A stretch of DNA of 64,000 bases from Neofusicoccum parvum (Eukaryota; Ascomycota; Dothideomycetes; Botryosphaeriales; Botryosphaeriaceae): assembly GCA_020912385.1 (NCBI GenBank), contig CP087212.1, positions 1,116,001 to 1,180,000 on the forward strand, read 5' to 3'. The notes beneath the pieces were generated by a model. That model was not told the origin of the DNA, did not search any database, and worked only from the letters and a program-made list of their open reading frames with translations. Both the position numbers and the translations under genes were made by a program. Position 1 is the first letter of the stretch. The number at the start of each line of letters is the position of its first letter. Positions 11,243 through 22,320 of the stretch are shown here, in pieces.

Positions 11243-12219
11243 TCAATCCCATGCATGGTCGAGGGCCATGACGCTCGGGCTTGGCTCCGGTGTCGCGATG
11301 CCGTTGGACCACATCGCGGCGCCTTGCAGCGACAGCGGCGCAGGCCGGCTCTTTTCGCTGGCCGCACACGGCTCGTCAGCTACCACCTTCGCAACGGCAG
11401 CGGTGGCAGTGGCAGCGGCCCTTTGGCGGTTCCGCAGGCTTGCCCGGTGCATGTCCTCAATGGCATCGCGGATGAACTCGGCAGTGAAGGAGTGCAGGTC
11501 ATAGTCCAGATCAATTAGCACGCAACGCTGGGTGGTCGAAAGCTGGCGGGCAGCGAAGACGCCGCAGGAGATGTGCTGAGCCCAATGCTGCAGCGACACC
11601 TGATGGTCGTCGAGGTAGGCGGTAGCAAGGGCCAGGGCAGCCAGCACCAGCAGCTCCGGCTCGGCGCAGCTCTTGATGGCGCCGGGCAGGACTGGAGCAG
11701 AAGTCATGAGAGCGGGTGAGGCGGGAGGCGAGACTGGGGCAGCAACGGGCTCGGGGAGCGGTGAGGCGGCGGGCGTAGGCTCGTTGAGGGTTAGGGCGTT
11801 CCGCCATTTTTTGGCGAAGCGCATGCTCAGAGCATCGAGGATGCATGCGGCCAGGCCGATGACCTCGAAGGGCAGGCCGGAGCGCTCCAGGTAGTCCTGG
11901 ATGGCGCTGACGGACGGGCGGCGGCTGCAGGCGTTGGATGGGACGAGCTTGGCGAGGTGTGATGCCGGGCCTGGGAGTTTCACGTCAGTACACGCCCGAA
12001 TTGCGCCAAGCTAGCTGCAGCCCACTCACCCCGCAGGTCGCTCTCGTCCGCCAGACGGGCCGGCGGGCTCCTGGGAGAGTCGTTCCAGGACGTGCCGGCC
12101 TGGGCGGGCGGAGGGGTGGGCAGGTTGGAAAGCGGCACATAGTTTGCCAGGTAGTCATCGAAGTCCACGGAATCGACAGAGCTGCGGCGGCTGCCGACGG
12201 ACAGTGGCGGGCTCTCCAT
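11243..12219 (-). CDS. Cyclin-like protein
   Basis: Two exons, 12219-12030 and 11970-11243, give 305 residues. The central part reads as a cyclin N-terminal fold: YLERSGLPFEVIGLAACILDAL, seen in part as YLERSGLPF, then a low-complexity Pro/Ala insert, then ELLVLAALALATAYLDDHQVS (key part AYLDDHQVS) and WAQHISCGVF, STTQRCVLIDLDYDL. That Leu-Asp-Asp helix followed by a Trp-Ala helix is typical of cyclins that activate Cdk or Pho85-type kinases. The N terminus is Ser/Pro-rich (SRRSSVDSVDF), with several possible Cdk or Pho85 sites. ATG 12219 follows a GCA repeat; the intron joins G|GC to give DLRGPASHL. Which kinase it partners is not visible. Confidence 0.7.
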
Positions 12220-12278
12220 TGCTGCTGCTGCTGCTGGGGCGGGGTCCAAGGGCTCACGGCGACGGCGACGGCGACGGG
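12220..12278. repeat. Trinucleotide and hexanucleotide repeats in cyclin gene leader
   Basis: On the plus strand (GCT)5 lies at 12221-12235, directly before the cyclin start codon. Three to four CGGCGA units lie at about 12257-12278. In the transcript these are GCA and TCGCCG-type repeats within 60 nt of the ATG. Confidence 0.7.
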
Positions 12279-15200
12279 GTGCTTGCGGCGCGCATCGACG
12301 GTGCTCCTCATGGGGCGTGTGAGGGCTGGGCGCCGGCGGGTGTTATATAGAAGGCCAGCGCGCAGTTCTCGCGCACTGGAGCAGCCCCTAGCAGCACCGC
12401 GACCCCGTTTGGCGCGGGACCCTTTCGTGGCTCTTGCGACCTCCTGCCTAGCCGTTCGCGGAGCTTGGGCTGACGTGACAACATGATCCGAGCCAGCATC
12501 ATCGCGACAGCTCGGGCGCGCCAAGCAGCCAAGGACGGCCTGCGAAACAGAACATGGGTGCGCTGCTCCACTCGCGCCTGCTTGCGAACGTTCGATGCGC
12601 CAGGCACGCGAGCACGAGCGAAAAAAGCCGCGGCCACACTGGTCGCTGGCCGCTGGCCGCTGGTCTGCAGCGTCGCCCGCCCGCCCGCATCGCCCACGCC
12701 TGCCGCGCCGCCCGATCCATCCGCCGGCCGCTGTGGCCTGACTCGATCGCGGGTTCAGCCTCCTCCTGCGGCGTGCAGCATGCAGAGCGCCGCCGCGAAG
12801 GGTGATGCTTGCGCTGCTCCCGCCGAATGGGGATCTGCTCTGCAGCCCGCGGGCCCGCGGCACACGAGCTCGCACTGCAGCTGCACACCTGCTTGCTTCT
12901 GGCGTCTGGCTCCTCGCGCTGCTCAGCTCACCAAACCCACCGACGCAGCGGCCTGTTTCAGCGCCGACCAGCCCTAATATCAGTCCCGCCCACCGCCCGG
13001 GTGGCACTGCCAGCCAGCCGCCCGCCGCGGCTGCATGAACACCTCGAGCACCGTCCCGCGGCTTGGGACCGCGAATCCGTCCAGCGTCAGATCCCAAATG
13101 CCACCTCGACGCGCCCGTCAGCGAGCAGCTCGCGCCGCCGCCGTCCAGCGCGCCCCTGACGGCAGACGGCGCCTTTCACCGCTACACTCGTCGTCGTCGC
13201 CTACTAAGCCTAAATCTGCGGCCGCTCGCCAAATAGATTGAGATTGAGCTTGCCTGAGGCACCCCCTCACTGCGGACTCAGCCTCCCCTCGGACCGGGCC
13301 TACTCCATTGAAGCACGGGCGCCAGTGGAGAAGCCGCTTGTGCCTGCTTGGCTCCTGAGGATTCTCGCCAGTTCCGCCTTTTGATGCCTGCTGCGCAAGC
13401 GGCGCTCGCCCTCGGCTCCGGCCCAGGCAAGGTCCGTCGCTGCCGGCGCGCTGTGCGCCGCTTGCCAGCCGCCCGCGCACAAATTGTCTGCCCGTTTGGT
13501 CGAGCCGGAGAGAAGCACACGCAGACGCGCAAACCACACACGCGTTGGCCGTTGTGGACGGGCAAGATCCGCGAGCCCGCCCACCACCCTCGCCCCGAGC
13601 TCCGTCGACGACGCTGCAGTGGAAGCCTCAAGCGACAGTCTAGAATCTGCAAGCGGCATGCCGATGCGCTGCAGCTCCCTCCACCGCCCGCCCATCATCC
13701 CCCTAAGCACCGCCCAAGGTCTTCATCGACGCTGCAAGCTATCTCGTCTCCTCCTCGGATGAGCAGCCGAGCCACCAGGCAGTCCCTGAACATCCACATC
13801 TCACGGACAGGGCCGGCGTGCGATCCCGTACGACCCGTTGCGCCCCTTACAATATCAAAACAACCTTTTCCATGAGAACACACTATTTCCAAAATGTATC
13901 GACAGACGATAATCGATATTCCCACTGGCCCCCTCCATGGCCCCTCTATTCTTGGAGGGGTCCGCTAGATCTGAATTTGTGTGTCGCTCCGGCGCACTGT
14001 TGTGGTTGCTGCTGCTGCACCGCCGCTCGCCCACGGTGACGGCCACGTCTTTCCGCGCACGCGCACGCATCTCCATCTTCATCCCCACCCCTTTCGAGCC
14101 AGACAGACCACCTCTCGGCTCCAGACGGCACATCTTTAATATTCTCGCGGTGACTACCGTTCTTCCCGCATCCACCCGCGTCCGACCGGCGTGCCGACAT
14201 TGTTCCTGTCGATGTACAGCTTGCATGTCTTGCATAAGCGCCTTGAGACATGCACAAAAACACCCAGAGAAGGCGACCAATAATTAACGTTTGCGTGACC
14301 GTGAAATAAGACACACACCCATGGAAATAACAGTCGCTTCTCTCCGTCGCCGTGGCCGACTGCCGACTCTTGACCCCGGCCCACGACTGAAGCAAACGCC
14401 GGTGACGCCGCCGCCAAAGCAACAGGGCTACCTGCTCGCCTTGCACTGCCACACGGCCGCCCGCCCGACCGCTCGCCCCCGAGAAACCCACACCTCGTTT
14501 TTCGTCGTCGTGCTAAGCACCACCGACCGCCGAACGGGGCCCTGCGAGACCCTTCTTCCCACGGCTCCTGCCTATCATCGTAGTGAACGGCGTCGCCGCC
14601 ACTGGGTGGTTGCTCGGCACTAACGGCCAAACGAGAGAGATCGACATGGGCGGTAGGGCAGCAGGACTAAAAAAAACACAGCCTCGCAGCACATCACACA
14701 TCACACCGGCGGCACCTTTACGACGTAGACGCAACGACAATACGAAGCTGCGGAGCCAAGCGGTAGGGCTGATGTCTGAAACAAACAATCGCTGGCCAAC
14801 CAGATGCGAGCGCGGTCAGATTAAGTAGCGCGAAGATACGAGAAGATTTCAAGGGGACGAGATTTCCCGGCGTGGGGGTGGTTTGAGTTTGCCGTGTCTC
14901 AAGCTGCTGCGCCCGACGCTGAAAGAAAGTGTGCTGGTGTCGTGTGAGAGATTGAGACATGGTGAAACGGCAAGGCTGTGCGAAAGAAGAGCGGAGGGAC
15001 TGAGCGCTCAGAAACTATCGGCGCTGAGGGAAACAGATAGATCTGCGGGGCGAATACGGATTTTACGGGTGCGTGTGCTTTCGATACGAATACAGTGGTG
15101 TGTGGTCGAGTTGGCAGACGGCACGGCAGCGCCGATACGGTGGCCTCAGGACACACGAGCTTTTTTTTCCTCGGCGCCAGGAACGCAGCGCGGCGGTAGC

Positions 15201-17619
15201 ACGGCAGTAGGAAGGTGGTTTGTGGTGATGTCATCAGCCGGCGGAAGCTACGTAGCTACCAGAGATTGGGGGCGTTTTTGGTGTCACTAGACACGTTGTT
15301 CTGGTTTGTCGGTTGCGAGAACGTCACCACGCGGGCCTGGACGGAAAACCGGGTTCCGATGTCGCTTTGGAATGCAGGCGCAACAGACGGAACATGAACG
15401 AACGCGGAAAATGATGTGACGAGCAAATCAGGGAGGGAAAAAAAATAGCGTAGACCAGGGATGAGCCCACGACCCGTCGCGAAACTCCCGGGTTGTTGCG
15501 ATATACCCTATAGCGACGGCGTGATTATAGACCAATGGCGTCACTCAGCTTCGAAGCATGATCTTGACAACCGGGCTCGCCCAACATGCCATCGACTGAC
15601 CGACCTCTTCGCCGTGTAATTGAGTAATTGTCCATGTGCCTGTTGTTAGCGGCTAGCCACACATCACAGCCACCACATCCGGCGGCTGAGAGGACGAGCA
15701 GCAGCTAAACAAATCACATGGAACGCTGAGGCGCTCGCCGTTCTAGGAAAATTTGCTCCTTTACTTAGCTCCCAACCCGATCCCGCAGTCTCGTTGGGGC
15801 TTGCTGTTGTCTGGGTCCCGGCGTTTGAGGCTGAGGTGCTATTTGCTTGTCCCCGCCTCCTTCACTCAGCCACGACCCAGCAACAGCCAGCACACTGGCC
15901 GGTCGATCAGTCATCAGTCGGGTCGGAAGCAGCCGAAATTGAGGGCGCCCGTGGAGCCGTGGGATTCCGGCTTTGGGAGTGGCTGACCCTCAGCCGAGCG
16001 GCTGGATCTGTAGATCTTACCAGCCTGCGAGAAAAGTGAACTCTGGTAAATTTGAGGATCTGGTAGCTGTTGGTGTGCTCTTTATCCGAGGAAGGTTGGC
16101 TTGTTAAGCAATAGAGAGGGTATTCCCAATTACTAGCCTTCGATCAAGGGCATCTGTTCTTCTTGACTTCACGCACCAGCTTGCTGTAGGCTGGGACTTC
16201 TGACACGTGCAAAAGTCACACTGTTCCACCACCTCTTAAGCCACAGCCATATTATTGACAACCTGTCTCTGTGGCGCAAGTCAGACTATCCAAACATCCA
16301 GCGCAACAGACAAGCAAGCAGGCACTAAAGCTGAAGAGACCCAAAAAAAATTGTCTCCGGCGATCTGCGCTCCCGTCGGTCACACGCATGAACTTCAAGC
16401 ATCTGAGAAAGCAAAAATCTATGCTGTCGGCCTGAGCAGGCGCCAGCCACCCCGGCCGCCAGAATCCACTTTGAGAAAACCCCCGTGCTTCCGTTCTCCC
16501 ATCTATGCACACCTTTTCCCCGGCTGGCGTTTCTCCGACCACCATTTCCCCGATCGTGAGTGGAATGATTCAGGGCGACCGAGCAGGGCTGACAAGCACT
16601 CCGCCTACACGCGTCCCCGGTGTACGCGGTCCGATCGGTCCTACACAATATAGCACATAGTGCCTACCTATATCTAGCCCCCTCCGACTCAGCGTCTCCG
16701 TCGATCAACTAACGCTCACGCGAGCTACGAGGTCCTGATGCGCGAATAATCAACACCAACCCCCATCGTATCCCAATCAATCTAAAACACGCCCCAGGAA
16801 CCCAACCCTTGGTCGTGATCCCGGAAACAAAGACACCCGGAAGCGCAGCGCACGCGCAAGTCATTCACCGCAGCAGTATTTACGGACTCCTTCATAAGGA
16901 AACGCAATATACGTGCAGCTCAGTTGGAGCACGCAAATTTCGCCGATGCTATCCGCCGCTGCCGCGCGGAGAGATACGAGGAGTACGAGGCCTGAAGCAG
17001 AGGAAGTATAGAAGAGAGAGACACCACGAGCATGAGGAAAGGAGCATGCGAACGCCATTATCATTTACTTGAACCATCGAACACCGAGATAAGAGAAGAC
17101 GCGGTATACGGATGTAAGGGAGCTTTTTTTCGGGGGAATCGGGTGAAAGGGTTGATGATACTCTACCGGAAAACAAAGGGAGAAAATTAAAAACAAAACG
17201 AAACCTGCACCACGCGTCACCGCAAAGACCAACGCTAAAACTCTCTACAAGGGATTACAAGAGCAGCAAGAGACGAGGAAAGAGGTTTTCTTTTTCCACC
17301 GAGCCATCATCCATCATTCCGGCAGATTGCTTACTATCTTGCGTTGCCGCGCGTGCCTTTTGCTTGCCTAGCTTGTTTCCCAATCTTCTCAACCAACCTC
17401 ACGCCATTGGTCCCTCCGTTCGCACGCCTATGAAGAACCGCCCAAGAGGGTATCCTTAACTTCCAAAGACTTCTGCCGCTCCTTCCACAGAACGGGCTTG
17501 TAGTAGTCCTCCCTATTCACTGTGTGTTGTAGTAATATCGCGGTGTGCGTTCATGCTACTTGGATCATCGCTTTGCAAGCAACCACAAAATTGACTGAAC
17601 GGGATGCTTCGGAAAGCGC
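12279..17619. other. Long stretch without a convincing gene
   Basis: About 5.3 kb between the cyclin-like gene and the next gene. The half nearest the cyclin gene (to about 14.6 kb) is GC-rich and carries many overlapping chance frames up to roughly 370 codons with Arg/Ala/Pro-biased translations and no domain. The other half is less GC-rich and has pyrimidine and A runs. It may be a long promoter or leader of the cyclin gene, or may hold non-coding RNA; the sequence alone does not decide. Confidence 0.5.
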
Positions 17620-18523
17620 TTACTGGGCCTTCTTGGGGCCGGCAGCAGCACCACCAGCGTACTTGTTCAGGTCGGTGGCGTCGAACGCCTGCTTGGAAAT
17701 GCCCTTGACGGTCTCCCAAGCCTGGCGAGCCTGCGGGGGTGTGCTCTGCTGCTGGACGAGAGCGTCGGCGCGAGCAGTGAGCTGATGGATCGCAGACTGG
17801 ACAAAGGTGCTCTGCGAGATGCGGGCGCGGAAGAAAGCGGTGTAGAACACCAAGAGGAACCACGAACCGCGCGAGAAGATCAGGGCGGAGCCGAGGACGC
17901 GGAACCACAACGCAATCTCCAGAACAGCAACCAGCGTCATGCTCGTGTCGTAGTACTCCTTGACAAAGCGGCCAATCGTGTTGGAGAGAGCAGACTGGTT
18001 GGGCTTGGCACCTTCCGCTGCCGGAGGTTGCGGCTGAAGAACAGGCAGCAGGTTCGTGCGGGTGTACGTAAGCACGTGGAACACCGAGTAGACGGCGAAA
18101 GGGCAGAGGGCAAGGGGGATCTGGAGCGAGTTGGACAGCCAGATCAGAGCCATGACTGCGGGGGAGAGCTTCGTTAGACTCGAGAAACCGTTGTCAGCGG
18201 GGATGGATCCTGGACGTACTCAGATACTGGACGTTCTCATCGGCGATCATGCTGAGTGCACCGCCCTGCTTGCCGGCCCTGACGCGCGCGCGGTATGCCT
18301 TGTAGACCACAATGCCGTAGGTGACCGCGGCGGCGACGAAGGCCAGGCGGTAGGAGAAGCGGGCCATGCGGGAGTAGTAGTTGAAGGTAAGCCACGACAG
18401 GCTGTAGCGCAGGGTGCAGAACAGCAGCGTCAGGTGGCCGCCGAACCAGGCGAACTGCAGCGTTTGCGCGAGCTGCAGGAGCCTCTGCTGGAGAGGCATC
18501 GAGGCGGGGGGCGGGGGAGCCAT
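17620..18523 (-). CDS. Pom33/TMEM33-family membrane protein
   Basis: Exons 18523-18220 and 18155-17620 encode 279 residues. The N-terminal exon holds two hydrophobic segments (FAWFGGHLTLLFCTLRYSL region and FVAAAVTYGIVVYKAYRAR region). The second exon adds ALIWLSNSLQIPLALCPFAVY and FSRGSWFLLVFYTAFFRAR, for about four membrane spans. Yeast Pom33/Per33 and animal TMEM33 share this layout and act at the nuclear envelope, nuclear pores and endoplasmic reticulum. The C terminus is amphipathic and ends AAGPKKAQ. Intron phase 1 restores YLIMALIWLSNS. ATG 18523 starts a Pro-rich MAPPPPASMPLQQ. Assignment rests on topology and remembered family similarity. Confidence 0.8.
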
Positions 18524-19612
18524 GGTGCGGGTGTGGGAGGAAGGGTGTCGCGTGAGAGAAAGAGCTGGAGCAGGTCTGCGTCGGGTCAGCTTGTGCAGAC
18601 GCGCGATTGAGGTGGGCGAGCGGGCGTTGGTGTTTGGCGGTGGAGGGTGCGCAGCGGGAGGGGAAGGCGCGATAGTGACATTCGGCTGGCGGGCGCCTGG
18701 GCGGGCACATGCGCACAAAGAACACCTGGCGAGAAGGTGGCTGGGTTCGCGCAGCGCAGAGGCAGCAGCCGCGCGAGGCCGCCGGAGCTCGACGGCCAGG
18801 AGGGGGAGGCATTGCGACTCACCGTCGGGGTCTCGCGCACTGGGGAGGGGATCGCAACGGGGGTCTGCAGCGTGGAGGTCACGGTGAGGTTTTATGGTGA
18901 TCTCTGACGTGAACAAGCAGCTGAGCCCAGGCCGAGATCAGGGCAGCGCGCCGCCAGTGACGAAAGTGCCGCGTCCTAGCTCAGCTCCTCCCACCATCAT
19001 CACGTGCGGCGCGCGCGCCAAAGATAGCCGCGTGGCTGGGGCTCCATCACCACGGCTGGCTTATTGCTTGCTTTGCGGCTCGCCCCGGCGCGCGTTTAAG
19101 CTTCAATCCTGCATTGCTACTACTAATACGTGCTGAAATGTTATGACAAGGAGATTAAATTGAGTACTGGACGTGTCGGTGTAGTAGAATACATGGGAAG
19201 AAGCAATCTGTAGTCCCTGCCACCTACTGCCCTCCACAATGCGATCTACTTATGTGAATAGCTGTCGACGTCAAGGAGATTGCAATGCTGGAGGTATCAA
19301 TCAAGCAGACGCAAAAAGGAAAAAAGAGCAAGGAGAAAAGGGGGACCGCAAGCATAAGAACAGAAATTGATGAGCCAGTCCAACCAGAAACCCCCGGCGC
19401 GCTCGAAACCCCAACTCGCATCGCCAGTCGTTGAATTAAGTGGTCCCTACGGTTGCCCCAGAGTGTCGCAAGACGGAAAACGGGTTTAATGAGCGTTCGT
19501 CGAATATGATAGTTAGGCAAGGAGAGGCTTTTGGTCCAGTGTGGTGTGGGGGTGAGGCAGGTCGTCTCTGAGCCGCGGGCGAGCGAGATTGTCCCGTGCG
19601 TCGCGGCGAGGC
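18524..19612. other. Intergenic
   Basis: About 1.1 kb between the 5' end of the Pom33-type gene and the 3' end of the septin gene. No coding region supported. The part near 18.6-19.1 kb is GC-rich; 19.1-19.3 kb is more AT-rich and probably contains the septin 3' end. Confidence 0.55.
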
Positions 19613-21380
19613 TTAACGCAGCGAGAAGCCCTTTCTCTTGCCCTTTTCCTCGAGCGGCCGGCCACTCTCGACCCGCGACTTCTTCTCCTCGAGGTCTTGC
19701 CGCTGCTTCTCGAGCTGCTCCTTCATTTCCCGGTGTCTGGCGTACAGCTCCTCCTCGCTCTGCCGCAGTTTGCTCTCCTTCTCGGCGACCTTCTGCTGGA
19801 ACACCATCTTCATTTCCTGCTCCATCTTCTGGAGCTTCTGCTCGTGCAGCGTGCGCTCCTCCTCCTGCTTGACCGCAGGGTTGACCTCCTTGAACACGCT
19901 CGGGTCCTGCGACACGCCCATCGAAATGAGCTTCTCCGAACGGTAGTTCTCGTAGAGGTTGTTGTTTGTGTGTTCCTTGAGCTCCTCCATGTGGGTGCGG
20001 ATGAGCATCTGGCGGAGCTTGACGAAATCGCAGTGCTCCTCGTTGTCGACCTCGATGACACCCCACGGGTAGCGGCGGCCGCGGACCTTGCGGCCGTCCG
20101 ACGTCGCCACGTCGGTGTTGGCGCCCACGACGGCGAACGGAACCTTGGACATGATCTCCTGGTTCTCGGCAATCGTCTCCTCGTCATCCATCTCGTAGCG
20201 GGGGCCCTCGAAGATTTGGATGCCGTGGTGCTGGATGTCGGCGAGGATCTGTGGCGCGCCGTCAGAATCAATCGCCACGCGAAATTGCACGCGAATCTTA
20301 CCCTCTGCTTGAAAGCGTTGATCTCGTCGTCGGTCAAAGTGTCCGACTTCGCAATGACGGGGATCAGGTTGACCTTGGTGTGGAGCCTGCGCATGACCTC
20401 GACATCCAGGGGCTTCAGGGAGTGGCCGGTGGGCTGGATGAAATAGACGCAGGCGTGGATGCGGTTGTCAACAATGTTCATGCGGTTGACCTTGTTCTCG
20501 GCGTCGAGGTAGGCATCGAAACGCTGCTCGATGTTCTCGACGATCGGGCGCCAGGAGTCGTCGTTGTTGACGAAGTCGCCGAAACCGGGGGTGTCGACAA
20601 CGGTCAGACGAAGCCTGACGCCATTCTCCTCAATATCGGCGCTGATGGACTGGATAGCAACGGTCTTGGGAATGATGTCGAGCGACGGGGGCTTGCGCTC
20701 CTTCGGCGGGTAGAGAGAGGTGTTGAAGAGCGTATTCACCAAGGTCGACTTTCCAAGTCCGGATTCACCTGCGCGCCGTCAGCTGCTGCCCGCCCAGTTC
20801 ATCAAATTGTCAAGAGTGGCACGGACCGACGACCATGACGTTGAAGTTGAAGCCTTTGCGAACACTCTTGCGGTGCCACTGGTTGGGCAGGTTGGCAAAA
20901 CCAACATAGCCCGTCAGCTTCCTCCTCACGATGTTGCGCATGTCGGAGGCGGCCTGAGCGGCGGCCTTCGGGTCCTTCGAGGAGACGGTCTGGGGCACGG
21001 AGCCCTGCTTGCCATCGGCCATCATGTTGCTGGACTTGACGTCGCCGCCGGCGGGCGACGAGGGCTTGCCGTTGGCGGTGGGGGATGCGGCCGAAGGAAC
21101 GGGAGAAGCGCGCGTGGGAGCGGCGGGGACAGGAGCGCCGTTGGTTGCTGAGAAAGAGTGGATGTTAGCTTGCGTGTCCCAACGTGCTGAGGGCAACGTC
21201 ACCCGCTGGGCATCAACGCGGACAGCTGCCAGCTGGCGCCAATTGCCCACAGGCAGGGCGCTTCATCCATCGTGGCCTTGTCGCTGCGCTGGCATCGAGC
21301 CATTGTCGCGATAGCGGCGCATGGACGGCGCTGTCGCGACGGATGCAATACGGGGTAGGGGTCAGGAATAGCTTACCCAT
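19613..21380 (-). CDS. cdc3: Septin, Cdc3/AspB type
   Basis: Filament-forming GTPase acting at septa, hyphal tips and branch sites. Exons are 21380-21377, 21147-20827, 20768-20302 and 20248-19613 (475 residues). The N terminus is low-complexity ([16 protein letters not shown]), then a polybasic helix (RRKLTGY, RKSVRKG). The P-loop GESGLGKST is rebuilt across the second intron. Switch II is DTPGFGD and the G4 motif is AKSDT. The septin unique element follows, and a long coiled coil with many Glu/Lys/Gln runs ends at GFSLR. Cdc3-type septins typically have this extended N terminus plus a coiled coil. The first coding exon would be only ATGG, followed by a 229-nt intron. The splice is inferred from the donor ATGG|GTAAGC and acceptor TTTCTCAG. 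Confidence 0.88.
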
Positions 21381-22320
21381 GGCGAAGTGGAGGTCGACGT
21401 TGACGGCGGACTTCGAAACGAGAGACTACTGTTGAGCACGACCAGGCATCAGCACGGGGAAGCAGCGACGGTGCGCGAGGGTGGCGGAGAATTGGTCAGA
21501 AGCCTGAGAACGGCGCTCGAGCGGAGACAGCCTCGGTGCGTCGGGTGGCTTGGGGGGAGGTCGCGACGAACCAGTCAGTCTAGCTATGCTATAGCTGGGG
21601 AGGAAACAATGCCAGAGGACGGCGAGACGAGGTTGAGAGGTGTCAACAATCGCCGACCGCTGCTGCTTGGTTGGGTGCTGGCTGAGCGGGCTGGGGGCAG
21701 GTGTAGTTCTGAAAGTCTGGTCGTGGAAAGGGGTCCTTGGGGCAGGGATTAACTTGATTGGTCTTGGCGTCGCCGGGGTCAAATAACGGGGACGAGCGTC
21801 GAGGACAGCGTCGGTGCACAGGGCGACAGCAACAACAGCAGAGGGGACGAGAGCCGCGCCGAGGGTGGGTGTGCACAAGATGATGTGGGCGGGCGGGTGC
21901 AGCAGCAGAGTTTCGGTCGCGGCCTGCCTGCCGGCATTCGCGGTCGCAGCTCCCTTGCCCGCCTGCGCAGCCCGCCAGCCCGTCCGCAGGGGAAATTGCC
22001 TATCGCGTCGTCGTCGTGCCACGACAACTGCGCGCGCACCAATCACGTGTGTGTGCCGGGAACACTTCACTCGTCGCTGCCCGTCCACGTATCACGACTG
22101 CGCCAATTTTCCGGATGGCGCTGGCTTTGTTGCCTGAGGCTCCAGGCCCGCGACCCAGGCGAAACAAGCATTGCGGATCTGAGCGCCGTCGGCAGGGATT
22201 GCAGAATTATAAGTACCATGTATTACAGCAACGCACTCCGAAGCCCGCTGAACCTCCGTACGCCATAACCACAAGAGGGTATACCCAGAATCATCCAGCC
22301 GCAGAACCCCGCTTCGCCGC
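21381..22320. other. Intergenic
   Basis: Septin 5' side and Exo70 3' side, 940 bp. Short GC-rich frames on both strands lack protein features. No gene supported. Confidence 0.55.

Noticed and set aside
11985..13097. 370-codon minus-strand frame over the cyclin leader
   Set aside because: Another frame here gives the spliced cyclin exon; this one is Arg/Ala/Ser-rich with no ATG-supported start or domain.
19224..20066. 280-codon minus-strand frame overlapping the septin 3' end
   Set aside because: Different phase from the septin coiled coil and no recognisable features.
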